Part shown: positions 56,117 through 64,000 of the stretch, piece after piece
Layout of the letters: every line of letters starts with the position of its first letter
Position numbering within the stretch: the first letter of the stretch is position 1
NCBI RefSeq assembly: GCF_015690355.1
Contig: NZ_JADPRT010000002.1
Location: 310,001 to 374,000, forward strand
Source of the DNA: Streptacidiphilus fuscans
GTDB taxonomy: Bacteria; Actinomycetota; Actinomycetes; Streptomycetales; Streptomycetaceae
Reading direction: 5' to 3'
DNA: 64,000 nt
Made by a program: the position numbers and the translations under genes
The notes under the pieces: model-generated
The model's input: the letters and a program-made list of their open reading frames with translations, nothing else
Told to the model about the DNA's origin: nothing
The model's database searches: none

Positions 56117-57436
56117 ATGTCCGCCGTGCAAGCCAGCGCCGTCCCCATTCTCGCGCCGTACCGGCTGCCGAGGCAGCGGACAGCCCGGCGCGCGCCGGTC
56201 GGGATCACCGCCGGAGCGTTCCTGCTCTCGGCGCAGTTCCCCGGCCAGAGCCACGCCGAAGCCCTGGAACGCACCGTCTCCGCAACCATAGCGGCTGAAC
56301 AGGCGGGCCTGGACAGCGTCTGGCTGGCCGAGCACCACTTCGTCCCGTACGGAGTCTGCCCCGACGCCGCGACCCTGGCGGGCCTGCTGCTGGGCCGGAC
56401 GCGTCGGATCCGGGTGGGCACGGCGGTCAGCGTGCTGCCGACGCACCACCCGGTGCGGTTGGGCGAGCAGGCCGCGCTGCTGCACCTCACCTCGGGCGGA
56501 CGGTTCACCCTCGGCGTCGGCCGGGGCGGGCCGTGGATCGACCTGGCCGTCTTCGGGGGCGGGGCGGAGGCCTACGAGACGGGCTTCCCCGAGTCGCTCG
56601 ACCTGCTGCTGCGCTGGCTGCGCTCCTCGCGGGTCGGCGCGTCGGGGCCGCACTACTCCTTCCCCGAGGTGCCGGTGGTGCCGCGGGCGACCGAGCAGCC
56701 GCTCACCCCGATCCAGCCGCTGCACCCGACGACGTCGCCGCGCCAGCGCCCGACGGTCGGTCAGCACGTTGGTCAGCACGCCGGTCAACACACGGGCCAG
56801 CACGCCGGTCACGCTTATGCCGACGCGTTCCCCGACGCCCACACGGACGCGTACGCGGAGGCTCCGGCGACGATGGCGGCGCTGGCGGCACCACGGGCGG
56901 TCGGGGGGCCGCCCGTGGTGGTCGCCTGCACGTCTCTCGGTTCGGTCCGGCTGGCCGCGCAGCGCGGCCTGCCGATGCTGCTCGGGATGCACTCCGGGGA
57001 CGAGGACAAGGCGGAGATGCTGGCCGCCTACCGCAACGCGGCCCTGGAGGCGGGCCGTTCGCCCGACCAGGTCGCGCGGGTCGAGGCCGAACACGTCGCC
57101 GCCGGGGTGGCCCAGGTCGGCGACAGCACCGCGGAGGCGCGGGCGCAGTTGATGCGCTCGATGCCCGGCTTCTTCCAGTACGGTCTGGGCGCGCACCGGA
57201 CGGTCGACGGACGGGAGCGCCGCATGCGCGACCCGGAGCAGTACACCGAGCTCCTGTGCGACCTGCACGCGGTGGGCACCCCTCAACTCTGCGCCGACAG
57301 GCTGCTGGCCACGCACGAGCGCACAGGCATTCGACGCTTCGCCCTGCTGGTGGAGGGCTCCGGCGACCGGGCCGAGACGATCGGCAACATCGCCCGGCTG
57401 GGCGCGGAAGTCCTCCCCCAGCTTCCGCAGGATTGA
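56117..57436 (+). CDS. LLM-class flavin-dependent oxidoreductase with low-complexity insertion
   Basis: 439 residues, luciferase-like TIM barrel that uses FMN or F420. Conserved core: ITAGAFLLSAQFPG, EQAGLDSVWLAEHHF, TAVSVLPTHHPVRLGEQAALL and TLGVGRGG. About residues 215-250 form an insertion with GQH[V/A/T] repeated four times or more and an acidic Ala/Asp/His run (ADAFPDAHTDAYAEA). It is flanked by normal barrel sequence and looks like a loop expansion. Substrate unknown. Transcribed toward the SCO5389-like gene. Confidence 0.88.
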   Translation: MSAVQASAVPILAPYRLPRQRTARRAPVGITAGAFLLSAQFPGQSHAEALERTVSATIAAEQAGLDSVWLAEHHFVPYGVCPDAATLAGLLLGRTRRIRVGTAVSVLPTHHPVRLGEQAALLHLTSGGRFTLGVGRGGPWIDLAVFGGGAEAYETGFPESLDLLLRWLRSSRVGASGPHYSFPEVPVVPRATEQPLTPIQPLHPTTSPRQRPTVGQHVGQHAGQHTGQHAGHAYADAFPDAHTDAYAEAPATMAALAAPRAVGGPPVVVACTSLGSVRLAAQRGLPMLLGMHSGDEDKAEMLAAYRNAALEAGRSPDQVARVEAEHVAAGVAQVGDSTAEARAQLMRSMPGFFQYGLGAHRTVDGRERRMRDPEQYTELLCDLHAVGTPQLCADRLLATHERTGIRRFALLVEGSGDRAETIGNIARLGAEVLPQLPQD

Positions 57437-57483
57437 CGTGACTGGATCGGAATTGACTCGATCAGATCCGCCCCCGAACCTCG

Positions 57484-57876
57484 TCAGCAGTCCCGCAGCT
57501 CCGCGGACTGGTTGAGCACCTGGGCACGGATCGAGGTGAACTTCTCGTAGCGGGCGTCGGACTCCGGCCCGGGCGGGAAGACAGCGACGCGGTGGCAGTT
57601 CTGGAACGCGAGCCGGACACCGAAGTGCCGCTCCAAGGCACCCTTGATCGCGTTGCTCGCCATGGCACGCAGCAGCTGGCCGCGGGCCTGCTCGGACGGC
57701 GGGGGCACCTGGTTGTCGGCGAACTCGCTGCCGTCGACCTGCTGCTGGACGACCAGCGAGCTGATCAGATCCCAGGCGTAGGGCAGGGAGGTACGGACGC
57801 AGTCGACGAATTCCCTCTCGTCGACCTCGCCTCGCTCGGCCTTTTCGAGCAGGGCCGGTGAGACGTCGAGCGACAT
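57484..57876 (-). CDS. SCO5389 family protein
   Basis: 130 residues from ATG 57876, set by a GAGGAG ribosome-binding site. It begins MSLDVSPALLEKAERGEVDE and contains ISSLVVQQQVDGSEFADNQV and NAIKGALERHFGVRLAFQNC. It matches in length and feel the conserved streptomycete SCO5389 family, whose function is unknown. Two cysteines (middle and C-terminus). No signal peptide or membrane helix. Position beside nucS agrees with S. coelicolor gene order, from memory. Confidence 0.8.
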   Translation of the reverse strand: MSLDVSPALLEKAERGEVDEREFVDCVRTSLPYAWDLISSLVVQQQVDGSEFADNQVPPPSEQARGQLLRAMASNAIKGALERHFGVRLAFQNCHRVAVFPPGPESDARYEKFTSIRAQVLNQSAELRDC

Positions 57877-58277
57877 GGGTTCTCCTCTCGCAGTGCCTCC
57901 GCGAACGGGCCGCCGCGGAGGGGTGGTGCAGAGTGGACGGTGGTTGCGCAGTCCGCTCTCCCGCCGCGGCTCCGGCGGAAAGGCGTACTCACCAGCGTCC
58001 CAGGGAACGGCCGGGTAGGGAGCGGAATGTGGCAATCTCCCTACCCTGAGTGTCCGTGACTCACCGTAAGGGGTGATACACAGTGACACCAGAGTGCGAC
58101 GAAAGGATCAAGCCACAGTTGTGGTGACCCGACTGTCACACGGCGCGTGCTCTGCGTAGTCGTCGGTACTCGACTGCGACAACGCGCCCGCGCACGCCGG
58201 TGTTCCGGCGAACCGCCTTCGGCCAGGTTTGGCGTGGAATCGCTTCGAATGGCCTTCGTGGGCTAGCGTGGTCGGCC
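57877..58277. promoter_or_regulatory. Divergent region between the SCO5389-like gene and nucS
   Basis: 401 bp, no gene. An 8-bp stem CCTCCGCG/CGCGGAGG (57896-57903, 57914-57921) lies in the SCO5389-like leader. Nearer nucS are CCACA-GT-TGTGG (58113-58124) and an outer AGTGACA/TGTCAC pair (58083-58089, 58134-58139), a nested palindrome that could be an operator. Confidence 0.35.
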
Positions 58278-58937
58278 GTGCGTCTCGTCATTGCCCGCTG
58301 CTCCGTCGACTACGCAGGCCGGCTCACCGCCCACCTGCCGTCCGCCCCTCGGCTCATCCTGGTCAAGTCGGACGGAAGTGTCGCCGTGCACTCCGACGAC
58401 CGCGCCTACAAACCGCTCAACTGGATGTCGCCGCCCTGCACGCTCAAGGAGGAGGACGGCCGTTGGACGGTCGAGAACAAGGCCGGTGAGAAGCTGATCA
58501 TCACCCTCGAAGAGGTGATGCTCGACTCCTCGCACGAACTCGGCGTGGACCCGGGCCTGATCAAGGACGGCGTCGAGGCCCACCTCCAGGAGCTCCTCGC
58601 CGACCGCATGGAGGTCCTCGGCGAGGGCTGGTCGCTGATCCGACGCGAGTACATGACGGCGATCGGTCCGGTCGACATCCTCTGCCGCGACGCGGAGGGC
58701 ACCACCGTCGCCATCGAGATCAAGCGCCGCGGCGAGATCGACGGCGTCGAGCAGCTCACCCGCTACCTCGAACTGCTCAACCGCGACCCGCTGTTGGCCC
58801 CGGTGAAGGGCGTCTTCGCGGCGCAGCAGATCAAGCCCCAGGCCCGGGTGCTGGCCAACGACCGCGGCATCGACTGCGTGGTGCTGGACTACGACGGGCT
58901 GCGCGGCATCGAGGACGACAAGCTCAAGCTGTTCTGA
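58278..58937 (+). CDS. nucS: Endonuclease NucS, non-canonical mismatch repair
   Basis: 219 residues. NucS (EndoMS) cuts mismatched DNA and replaces MutS/MutL in most actinobacteria. GTG 58278 gives [16 protein letters not shown], the conserved start. The N-terminal beta-sandwich includes KPLNWMSPP. The C-terminal RecB-like nuclease has Asp133 in GPVDILCRD and Glu147/Lys149 in VAIEIKRRG. It ends in DKLKLF, a sliding-clamp-binding-type tail. Its 3' end overlaps the convergent esterase gene by 14 nt, including the clamp motif codons. Confidence 0.96.
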   Translation: MRLVIARCSVDYAGRLTAHLPSAPRLILVKSDGSVAVHSDDRAYKPLNWMSPPCTLKEEDGRWTVENKAGEKLIITLEEVMLDSSHELGVDPGLIKDGVEAHLQELLADRMEVLGEGWSLIRREYMTAIGPVDILCRDAEGTTVAIEIKRRGEIDGVEQLTRYLELLNRDPLLAPVKGVFAAQQIKPQARVLANDRGIDCVVLDYDGLRGIEDDKLKLF

Positions 58938-60498
58938 TCGCCGGTTCGCTTCGTTCGCCCCGCGCGCTTCCTTCGCCCGCCAGGGCGAACGGCACGGGCA
59001 GGTGGTCGCCCCAGATCCGGGCGGACGTCCGCTCCGGATAGGGGCCGGTGTACGGCTCGGCGTCCAGGACGCGGGTCCACTGCTCGGCGGTGTCGTACGC
59101 CATCCATCCGGGGTCCCCGGATGTGGCGAAGCGGACCCATGCCCGCCGGAGTTCCTCCGACACCGCGACGGCGGCCGGCGACGGCTGGTCGCCGAGCAGC
59201 CCCCTGCCGGTCGGGCTGTCGAGCGAGCCGAAGGCCAGCGGGACGTCGAGGCTGTGGCAGGCGCCCAGAACGCCGCCCATGGCGGGCGATTCCAGGGACA
59301 GTTCGAAGAGGAACGAGGTGCCGCCCGCGGCCTGGTTGGCGCGCGCCAGGTGCAGCGAGGGCATCCGGAACAGCGCATCGGAGCCGATCGTCTCCAGCAA
59401 CTCCCCTGGACCGCCCTGGGGTTGGGCCGACCGGTAGGCGTCGGCGGCGGCCGGGGTCGGCGCGAACAGCTCCAGCATGGTCGTGGCCTCGTCCTCGGTG
59501 AAGCTTCCGAGCCGTCCGGCCATGACCGTGAACAGCCGGAACTCGTCCCGGGTATGACCGACCAGCAGGTCGATCCCCGTCGCCTTCCCAGAGTGGAGCG
59601 CGGCCCAGGGCGACGCGGGCAGGACCTCGCCGTCGACGACCGGGAAGACCGCGACGCCGGTGTGCGCGAGCCGCCCCCAACGGTCGCGATGGCCGGGCAG
59701 GTCCGTGCCGAGCGCGGTGACGGCCTCGGCCAGGCGCGCCGGGCTGACGTCGGCGAGGCCGACGGCGGTGGGCTCGACGCCCAGCCGCTCGGCGAGCGTC
59801 GCGGTGACGGACGCGGCCAGCGCCGGGGTGCACAGGTTGCCCGGCACCGAGTGGGCGATGGCGCGACGGAACAGCCCCCGGGCACGCTCCATGGTCAGCA
59901 GCGCGGCGACCGAACCCGCTCCGGCGGACTGTCCTGCGACGGTGACTTGACCCGGATCCCCGCCGAACGCGGCGATGTTGCGCCGGACCCAGTGCAGCGC
60001 GGCGATCTGGTCGAGGAATCCGCGGTTGGGCGGCGCGCCGTCGATCAGCGCGAAACCTTCCGCGCCCACACGGTAGTTGACGCTGACGACGACCAAGCCG
60101 GCCTGTACCAGCGCGGCAGGGTCGTACATCGGATCGGCGGCCGTCCCGGCGATGTAGGCGCCACCGTGGATCCACACCAACACCGGCAGACCGGCCGCGC
60201 CCGGGTCGGGGGTGGCGACGTTGAGCGTCAGCCAGTCGTCGCCGTCGACCACGCCGACCACGTCGGCGGTGACCGGCCCGGACTGCGGCACGGCCGGACC
60301 GAACACGGTCGCCTCCCGGACCCCCTCCCACGGCGACGGCTCGACCGGCCCGGCGAACCGCAGCGCGCCCACCGGCGGCCGGGCGTACGGGATGCCGCGG
60401 AACTCGGCGAAGCGGGCGCGCTCGCGTCCGGCCGACCCGGCGCGCCAACTGCCGCGCACCGCGCCTGCGTCGGTGCGCACGACAGGACCCTCGGACAT
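58924..60498 (-). CDS. Type B carboxylesterase/lipase
   Basis: 524 residues from ATG 60498 (GGGGAG upstream). Alpha/beta hydrolase of the carboxylesterase type B family: [16 protein letters not shown] near the N-terminus, WIHGGAY oxyanion hole, nucleophile elbow GQSAGAGS, acid in HTRDEFRLF, and His in [13 protein letters not shown]. No signal peptide, so cytosolic. Divergent from the TetR gene at 60628, its likely regulator. Its 3' end overlaps nucS by 14 nt in opposite orientation. Confidence 0.93.
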   Translation of the reverse strand: MSEGPVVRTDAGAVRGSWRAGSAGRERARFAEFRGIPYARPPVGALRFAGPVEPSPWEGVREATVFGPAVPQSGPVTADVVGVVDGDDWLTLNVATPDPGAAGLPVLVWIHGGAYIAGTAADPMYDPAALVQAGLVVVSVNYRVGAEGFALIDGAPPNRGFLDQIAALHWVRRNIAAFGGDPGQVTVAGQSAGAGSVAALLTMERARGLFRRAIAHSVPGNLCTPALAASVTATLAERLGVEPTAVGLADVSPARLAEAVTALGTDLPGHRDRWGRLAHTGVAVFPVVDGEVLPASPWAALHSGKATGIDLLVGHTRDEFRLFTVMAGRLGSFTEDEATTMLELFAPTPAAADAYRSAQPQGGPGELLETIGSDALFRMPSLHLARANQAAGGTSFLFELSLESPAMGGVLGACHSLDVPLAFGSLDSPTGRGLLGDQPSPAAVAVSEELRRAWVRFATSGDPGWMAYDTAEQWTRVLDAEPYTGPYPERTSARIWGDHLPVPFALAGEGSARGERSEPAIRTA

Positions 60499-60627
60499 GA
60501 CGTCTCCCCTCATCCGGCCGCCTCGGCGGCGCGGGGCGGCTCCCGCCCTCCACCGTTATAGGTCATCTGCATTATGTCAAGCGTATGAGAAAATGACGGT
60601 AACGACGAGCCAGGGAGCTGCGGAGCC
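60499..60627. promoter_or_regulatory. Esterase/TetR divergent promoter-operator region
   Basis: 129 bp. An AT-rich block at about 60556-60602 contains GTCAT (60562-60566) and ATGAC (60593-60597) as inverted arms. On the minus strand it holds TTGACA followed by TATAAC with a short spacer. Typical TetR-controlled divergent promoter. Confidence 0.55.
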
Positions 60628-61221
60628 ATGCCGAAGCAGGTGGACCACCAAGAGCGGCGTGAAACGATCGCCCGAGCGCTGTGGCGGGTGGTGGAGCAGC
60701 GCGGCGTCGGGCATCTGACGATGCGTGAGGTCGCCCAGGAGGCGGGCATCTCACTCGGCCAGCTGCAGCACTACTTCACCTCGCGGCAGGCGATGATCGC
60801 CTTCGCCATGGACCACGCGACCGAGCAGACCGCGCGACGCGTCGGCCTCGGCCTCGAACGGCTCGGGGAACAACCGCATCCACGCGACGTGCTCCGGCTG
60901 ATGCTCACCGAGACGCTCCCGTTCCACGCCGACGCCAGAGCGACCAGCCGGATGAGCGCCGCCTACGTCCTGGAGGCGCTCCACGACCCGGAGGTGCACG
61001 CGAAGGCGCGCGCGGACCTGCGCCAAGGGCGGGACCTGGTGGAGCAGTTGGTCCGCCGCGCGATCGCCGACGGCTTCGTCGCGGCCGACCGCGACCCGGT
61101 GGTCGAGACCGACCTGCTGCTCGCCCTCACGGGCTTCACCACGCTGATGGAGCTCGATGTCCTCGGCCCGGACCAGGTACGGGCCGCCGTCGACCAGTAC
61201 CTGGACCGCCTCTTCGCCTGA
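60628..61221 (+). CDS. TetR/AcrR family regulator
   Basis: 197 residues. The N-terminal DNA-binding domain is clear: RETIARALWRVVEQRGVGHL, then TMREVAQEAGISLGQLQHYF. It resembles the BetI/TetR_C_6 type with the ligand pocket in the helical C-terminal half. ATG 60628 is in good context. Divergent from the type B esterase, which it probably represses, with an esterase substrate or product as ligand (inference). Confidence 0.92.
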   Translation: MPKQVDHQERRETIARALWRVVEQRGVGHLTMREVAQEAGISLGQLQHYFTSRQAMIAFAMDHATEQTARRVGLGLERLGEQPHPRDVLRLMLTETLPFHADARATSRMSAAYVLEALHDPEVHAKARADLRQGRDLVEQLVRRAIADGFVAADRDPVVETDLLLALTGFTTLMELDVLGPDQVRAAVDQYLDRLFA

Positions 61222-61240
61222 ACCGCGCGGAGCCGCGTCC

Positions 61241-63709
61241 TCAGCCCGCGGTCGGCGAGGACGTCCCGGCGGAGGACGTCGCGGCGGCGGGCGTCCCGGA
61301 GGACGTCCCGGCAGAGCTCGCCGCCGGGCCGGACGACGTGGCCGACTGGCTCGCAGGCTGGCTCGCGGCTTGGCTCGCAGGCTGACTGGCCGGCTGGGAC
61401 ACGGCGCTGGACGTGCCGCCCGTGGGCGAGCCCGTCGAGCCCGCGCTGGAGCTCGCCGTTCCCTTGGTCGAGCCGCTGCTCGGCGAGGGGGAACCGCTCG
61501 CGGTCTGGCTCGGCGTGCTGCTGCTCGGACCGCTCTGCGACGGGCTCGACGGCGGCGGCGTGGTCGGCGGGGGCGGGGGCGTGTTGGCCGGCGTCGACGG
61601 CACGGTGCCCGGCTGGGTCGCGCCGCCGCCCGACGCGGGCGTCGTCTGCGACTGCTGCGGTGCGCTCTGGCTCGGCGCGGGGGCCGAAGCCGAGCCGGAC
61701 GCCGTCGCCGAGGGCGAGTGGGACGCCTTCGCGGAGGACGAGGCCGTGCCCGGGGCCGACGGGGTCAGGCTGCCGGAGATCTCCGGCAGGCTCGGCGTCG
61801 CGCTGGGATGGCCCGCCGGGGCGACGTCCACGCTCTGCCCCTTGGCCGAGCCGCCGTCGAAGGCGTGCAGGCCGAAGGCCGCGCCCGCGCCGAGCAGGCC
61901 CATAAGCACCACACTCGCTGCTGCCAGCATGAGTTGACGACGCGACGCCGGGCCCTCGCGGCGCTCGGCGACCCCGGCGGTGCGACGCGTGGCGAACGCC
62001 GCGAGGCGGCGCAGGCCGTCCTCCCGGCCGCGCGCACGCGCGCCGCCGACGGCGGTGGCGCCGGTGATGACGGCGGCCTGGTCGAGCAGCTCCAGCACGT
62101 GGCGGCCGTTGGCGGTGCCGCGTGCGTCGGCCAGGGCTCCGCGCAGCGCGACGGAGGCCTCCAACTCGGCGCGCGAGCGCTCGTAGGCGCCCGCGCAGAA
62201 GGTCAGCACGCCCAACTCGTGGTGGAACCAGGCTTCTTCAGCGACCGAGCCGGTCGCCCGCGCGGACTCGAGACCGTGGCGCAGCGCGCGTTCCCAGGCT
62301 CCCCAGCGCAGCGCCAGTCCGAAGGCGGGCGCGCAGGCGCGGGCCAGCAGCACCACCTGCTCGTGCCGTCCGGCGTCCTGGTCGGTGCGCAGCACCGAGA
62401 GCAACACCTCGGCCTCGACCGCGATCTGAGCCTCCGTCACCGCGCCGTGCCCGGTCCACCAGGCGAAGTGTTGTGCGGCGTTCCTGACTCCGGTCTCGGG
62501 CCACTCCCCCGCCAGCAGTGCGGCGGTGCCCTCGACCAGGCGGTGCGTGCCGCCGGGGACCTCCTCGGCCAGTCCGGCCTCGACCAGCTCCTCCAGGGCC
62601 ACTTCGCCGTGGCCGACGTCGACCAGCGCGGGCAGGTGCGGCGGGGTCGGGAAGTCGCCGCCGAGCGCGGCGGCGAGCCGGAGCACGGCCCGTGCGGGCT
62701 CGGAGAGGCCCCTGGCGATCCGGGCCGCGGGCGCGGCGCTCTCGGCGACCGACGGCAGCGGCACGAGGTCCTCGTCGAGCTCGACCATGCCGCCCGCGAG
62801 CGCGTCGATGGCCAGCTCGCGGTGGCGCAGCAGCGCGGCGGCCTGGACGAAGCGCAGCGGCAGGCCCTCGGACTCGAACCAGAGGTCCACCGCCCAGGCC
62901 CGCTCGCTCTCGTCCAGGGAGCGGCACGCCAGCTTGGTCAGCAGCTCCAGGCAGCCCGCCCGGCTCAGGCCGGTCAGCCGCGACTCCTCGACGGGCGCGC
63001 CGGTCGTGGGCGTGGCGGCGTCCGGGGTGGCCGCGATCAGGAAGGAGCAGTCGGGGGCGGCGAGCATCAGCTCGTCCAGCATCTCGCCGCCGAAGTCGAC
63101 GTCGTCGACGAGCACGGCGGCCCGGTGGCCGGCCAGCAGCTGCGGCAGCTCACGACGGGCGGGCCGGTGGCCGGGGGCGCCGCCGAGCGCGGCGTAGAGG
63201 TCCTGGAGCAGGTCGCCGAGCGGCTTGCGGTAGGCGCTCAGCCGGACCACGCCGCCGGGCAGCAGACCGGCGCAGGAGGCGCCGACCGCCTCCAGCACGG
63301 CGCTGCGTCCGGAGCCGTGCGGACCGGTCAGCCGGACCGAGCGGCCCTGGACGAGCAGTTCCCGCAGCCGCGCGCACTGCTCCTCGCGCTCCAGCAGGCC
63401 GCCGGTCGCGTAGCGGAGGGGACCGTGGGCGTCGTTGCGCGGCGTCGGCGGCTGCGGACGGCGGTGCTCGGGCAGCGGCTCGACGGCGGAGCCCTCGGGG
63501 CCGTTGACGGTCAGCAGCAGCTCGCCTGCGACGACCTCGCCGGTGCGACGGCGTCCGTCGGTGCGCGGCTCGCCGGAGCCGGATGCGCCACCGGGTGCCC
63601 CGCTGGCGGACATGCCGCCCGTGTACGGTGCGACCGCGCCGGGTGTACCCCTGGGCACCAGTTCCCCGCCGGGTATGCCTGCGGAGTGGTGGCCTGTCGT
63701 TTCGCTCAT
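61241..63709 (-). CDS. Large membrane-anchored ATPase-like protein with Ser/Thr/Pro-rich exterior tail
   Basis: 822 residues from ATG 63709 (GAAGAGGA upstream). A variable Gly-rich N-terminus (1-95) precedes an AAA/STAND-like nucleotide-binding domain (about 105-330) with P-loop GPHGSGRS (129-136), where Arg replaces the usual Lys, and Walker B AVLVDDVDF. Winged-helix and TPR-like helices follow (about 330-580). One membrane helix (about 588-616) leads to a low-complexity tail of about 205 residues rich in Ser, Thr, Pro, Gln, including QPASQPASQAASQPASQ. No LuxR domain is visible. Function unknown; it may be a signalling or wall-linked protein. Confidence 0.78.
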   Translation of the reverse strand: MSETTGHHSAGIPGGELVPRGTPGAVAPYTGGMSASGAPGGASGSGEPRTDGRRRTGEVVAGELLLTVNGPEGSAVEPLPEHRRPQPPTPRNDAHGPLRYATGGLLEREEQCARLRELLVQGRSVRLTGPHGSGRSAVLEAVGASCAGLLPGGVVRLSAYRKPLGDLLQDLYAALGGAPGHRPARRELPQLLAGHRAAVLVDDVDFGGEMLDELMLAAPDCSFLIAATPDAATPTTGAPVEESRLTGLSRAGCLELLTKLACRSLDESERAWAVDLWFESEGLPLRFVQAAALLRHRELAIDALAGGMVELDEDLVPLPSVAESAAPAARIARGLSEPARAVLRLAAALGGDFPTPPHLPALVDVGHGEVALEELVEAGLAEEVPGGTHRLVEGTAALLAGEWPETGVRNAAQHFAWWTGHGAVTEAQIAVEAEVLLSVLRTDQDAGRHEQVVLLARACAPAFGLALRWGAWERALRHGLESARATGSVAEEAWFHHELGVLTFCAGAYERSRAELEASVALRGALADARGTANGRHVLELLDQAAVITGATAVGGARARGREDGLRRLAAFATRRTAGVAERREGPASRRQLMLAAASVVLMGLLGAGAAFGLHAFDGGSAKGQSVDVAPAGHPSATPSLPEISGSLTPSAPGTASSSAKASHSPSATASGSASAPAPSQSAPQQSQTTPASGGGATQPGTVPSTPANTPPPPPTTPPPSSPSQSGPSSSTPSQTASGSPSPSSGSTKGTASSSAGSTGSPTGGTSSAVSQPASQPASQAASQPASQSATSSGPAASSAGTSSGTPAAATSSAGTSSPTAG

Positions 63710-63805
63710 GATCCTCTTCCGGCCCCGTCCGCGCCGACACAGGCGCTCTGCGGGGGTCATTCTGCGATACGGAAGTGAACCCTGGGGAGAGCGGCCCTCG
63801 GACCG

Positions 63806-64000
63806 TTATGGGATGGACACCGGGAGCGGCTCGACCGCGGCCGCCGGGTGGTAACTCTCGATCGCGAGGATCCGGTGCAGCCGCGTGGCAATCAGCAGTC
63901 GCTGCAACTGCAGCGGGACGCCGCGCAGCACCAGGCGGCGGCCGTAGCGTCCGGCACGGCGGTGGGTACCCATGATCACGCCCAGCCCGGTGGCGTCCCA
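63806..64000 (-). CDS. STAS-domain protein (anti-sigma factor antagonist type), 5' part outside window
   Basis: 65 codons and a TAA stop on the minus strand, open to the window edge. The visible piece reads WDATGLGVIMGTHRRAGRYG, then RRLVLRGVPLQLQRLLIATR and a variable tail. It matches the end of STAS proteins such as SpoIIAA/RsbV, where DSSGLGV holds the phosphorylated residue. Here that residue would be Thr. STAS proteins bind anti-sigma kinases. The start and any N-terminal features are unseen. Confidence 0.8.
   Translation of the reverse strand, partial: WDATGLGVIMGTHRRAGRYGRRLVLRGVPLQLQRLLIATRLHRILAIESYHPAAAVEPLPVSIP

Overview
The window is high-GC actinobacterial DNA and almost certainly comes from a Streptomycetaceae chromosome (Streptomyces, Kitasatospora or Streptacidiphilus type). 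The evidence is the GTG-rich starts, the complete GlgE maltosyltransferase pathway, the Streptomyces cytoskeletal pair scy-filP, NucS mismatch repair, an SCO5389-type protein and a characteristic streptomycete intergenic palindromic repeat. From memory, the gene order matches the core chromosome of S. coelicolor around SCO5386-SCO5450 read backwards. I see no integrase, transposase, CRISPR array, tRNA or rRNA, and no biosynthetic gene cluster.

Layout. 1-5.6 kb: a heterodimeric ABC exporter pair (first gene cut by the window edge), then a compact locus holding a secreted protein, a SigE-family ECF sigma factor and a membrane protein. The secreted and membrane proteins share a 428-bp extracytoplasmic domain that is 99.5% identical at DNA level and arranged as an inverted repeat around the sigma gene. 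5.7-18.5 kb: glgP diverging from glgE-treS-pep2-glgB, followed by an unusual EPSP synthase gene. 18.5-28.6 kb: a PPOX-family protein, an APC permease, two hypothetical or TPR proteins, then pta-ackA and pyk. 28.7-32.1 kb: an operon of exported proteins (DUF6230, DUF6114 and a Ser/Thr/Pro-rich secreted protein) with a spherulin-4-like gene after it. 32.7-36.5 kb: a cysteine-less thioredoxin/TPR protein, a TetR regulator with a palindromic candidate operator, and a two-gene pair that looks like toxin plus immunity protein. 36.5-46.5 kb: icmA, two DUF3817 membrane proteins around a MarR gene, a DUF2127 protein, an AbsC-like MarR, a LysR, a DUF3592-like protein, meaB, a thiolase and methylmalonyl-CoA epimerase. 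46.8-52.6 kb: scy and filP. 52.7-64 kb: a hydrolase, an ABC-2 exporter, a small zinc-binding protein, an LLM flavin enzyme, an SCO5389-type protein, nucS, a carboxylesterase with a divergent TetR, a large membrane ATPase, and the end of a STAS-domain protein.

How the genes work together. GlgP releases glucose-1-phosphate from glucan. TreS and Pep2 turn trehalose into maltose-1-phosphate, GlgE polymerises it and GlgB branches the product, so storage carbon cycles within one locus. Pyk, Pta and AckA sit at the pyruvate/acetyl-CoA/acetate node. IcmA, MeaB, epimerase and thiolase connect butyryl, isobutyryl, methylmalonyl and acetoacetyl-CoA pools, which matter in streptomycetes as polyketide precursors. 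Scy and FilP organise hyphal tip growth.

Least explained parts: the sigma-factor locus with its potentially invertible architecture, the DUF6230/DUF6114 exported-protein operon, the toxin/immunity-like pair, and the C-terminal membrane ATPase with an arginine in its P-loop. All functional calls come from reading the sequence; no database search was run.
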